The position numbers and the translations under genes were made by a program. DNA of 64,000 nucleotides. Origin: Syncephalis plumigaleata. Lineage: Eukaryota > Zoopagomycota > Zoopagomycetes > Zoopagales > Piptocephalidaceae. Below are positions 63,514 through 64,000 of the stretch, piece after piece (the first letter of the stretch is position 1; the number at the start of each line of letters is the position of its first letter). The stretch is taken from positions 558,001 through 622,000 of the forward strand of contig JAIXMF010000014.1 of the NCBI GenBank assembly GCA_025201365.1, in the 5' to 3' direction. The notes under the pieces were generated by a model. The model was not told the origin of the DNA. It ran no database searches and saw nothing but the letters and a program-made list of their open reading frames with translations.

Positions 63514-64000
63514 TTAAGAAATATTTCCTCCCACATTATTATTATGTGATGATGATGGTGTAGTAGCCATTATAGAACCATTATTACTATTACTATTATT
63601 GCTATTACTATTAGTTAGATTCTCTTGATTAGATCCTAATGCACCAAGTATTGCTTGTGGTGACAGTACACCAAGTGCAGATGGATCTAAACCATTGGCT
63701 GCGGCTATTGCTTCCAAGTTACTGAGATTGGTTAATCCAGTTGGATTGACACTATTTTGATTACTGCTACTAGTAGTAGTAGTAGTTGAATGGCTGTTCT
63801 GCAGGTGTGACGCAAGCATGTTCGTCTTATCAGTCATTGATTGCAAATCATGATGTCCACTACCAGTATTGGCTGTCTCACTAGTGGTGGTGGTGGTGGT
63901 AGGCGATAACATGTTTGCTACCGGTGTTGCTGCCATAGATGTCGATGTCGATGTTGCTGTTGTATCACCAACTACACCAGTCACATTCTTAGAAGGACCT
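63514..64000 (-). CDS. low-complexity protein, C-terminal part
   Basis: Minus-strand frame open from the window edge to a TAA at 63514, at least 161 residues; the N-terminus lies beyond the window. Composition is Thr, Ser and Asn rich with poly-Thr runs. The only ordered-looking stretch is LTNLSNLEAIAAANGLDPSALGVLSPQAILGAL, written here as its core pieces NLEAIAAANGLDPS and LSPQAILGAL, a short hydrophobic helix pair. I do not recognise the family. Such composition is common in fungal transcription or RNA-binding regulators, which is only a guess. Confidence 0.55.
   Translation of the reverse strand, partial: GPSKNVTGVVGDTTATSTSTSMAATPVANMLSPTTTTTTSETANTGSGHHDLQSMTDKTNMLASHLQNSHSTTTTTSSSNQNSVNPTGLTNLSNLEAIAAANGLDPSALGVLSPQAILGALGSNQENLTNSNSNNSNSNNGSIMATTPSSSHNNNVGGNIS

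Overview
The window is nuclear DNA from a eukaryote, most likely an early-diverging fungus. Genes are cut by many short introns (about 45-90 nt) with GTAAGT-type donors and CTAAC/TACTAAT-like branch sites. Intergenic DNA is AT-rich with microsatellites, and TAA, TAG and TGA all act as stops (standard code). Fungal-type content includes two OPT oligopeptide transporters, a 14-TM drug/H+ MFS transporter, a LAG1-type ceramide synthase, an epimerase-only GAL10-like enzyme, a secreted RlpA/barwin-like protein and a secreted FAS1-like protein. I cannot name the species.

Layout: THO complex subunit 1 (3' end) and tRNA methyltransferase Trm5 (1-3.7 kb); a secreted pseudokinase on the minus strand (3.8-5.1); Mpv17/Sym1 (5.9-6.7); a DUF1295/steroid-reductase-like membrane protein (6.9-8.0, minus); a mitochondrial carrier (8.2-9.8); UDP-glucose 4-epimerase (10.1-11.4); an F-box-like protein (11.7-13.3); OPT transporter 1 (14.6-17.4); a Rex1-type RNA exonuclease (17.6-20.5); an MFS transporter (20.9-23.7); Yra1/ALY (24.0-25.3); ceramide synthase (26.2-27.6); a Voa1/Big1-like membrane protein (27.8-29.0, minus); cap-binding protein CBP80 (29.4-33.4); a Myb/SANT-like factor (33.5-35.0, minus); a small secreted RlpA-like protein (36.4-36.8); a small I9-inhibitor-like ORF (37.0-37.2, minus); F-box-like paralogue 2 (37.4-39.1); a TBC Rab-GAP (40.2-44.7); OPT transporter 2 (46.1-48.9); a FAS1-like secreted protein (49.9-50.5); F-box-like paralogue 3 (50.6-52.2, minus); a microexon gene (55.5-57.5); an atypical protein kinase (58.1-60.4, minus); and the C-terminal end of a low-complexity protein (63.5-64.0, minus).

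The standout is the gene at 55,460-57,463. One 94-nt exon encodes a signal peptide ending in a dibasic RR site. It is followed by a tandem array of about 80-nt mutually similar introns, each separated from the next by an exon of only 3 nt (19 such exons, plus one of 6 nt, one of 5 nt and a possible 3-nt TAA exon). Read in order, the last 17 triplets give a clean, cysteine-containing peptide that ends in a stop. The mature product of a secreted peptide would thus be encoded essentially one codon per exon. The architecture recalls schistosome microexon genes and aphid bicycle genes, both secreted parasite effectors, but with exons at the one-codon limit.

A second window-wide signal is technical. 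At least 20 conserved reading frames need exactly one extra base, mostly beside short homopolymers, and never one fewer. Housekeeping genes (TRM5, GAL10, CBP80) are affected, so uncorrected one-base losses in the assembly are far likelier than pseudogenes. Models are given as gene spans with the breaks noted.
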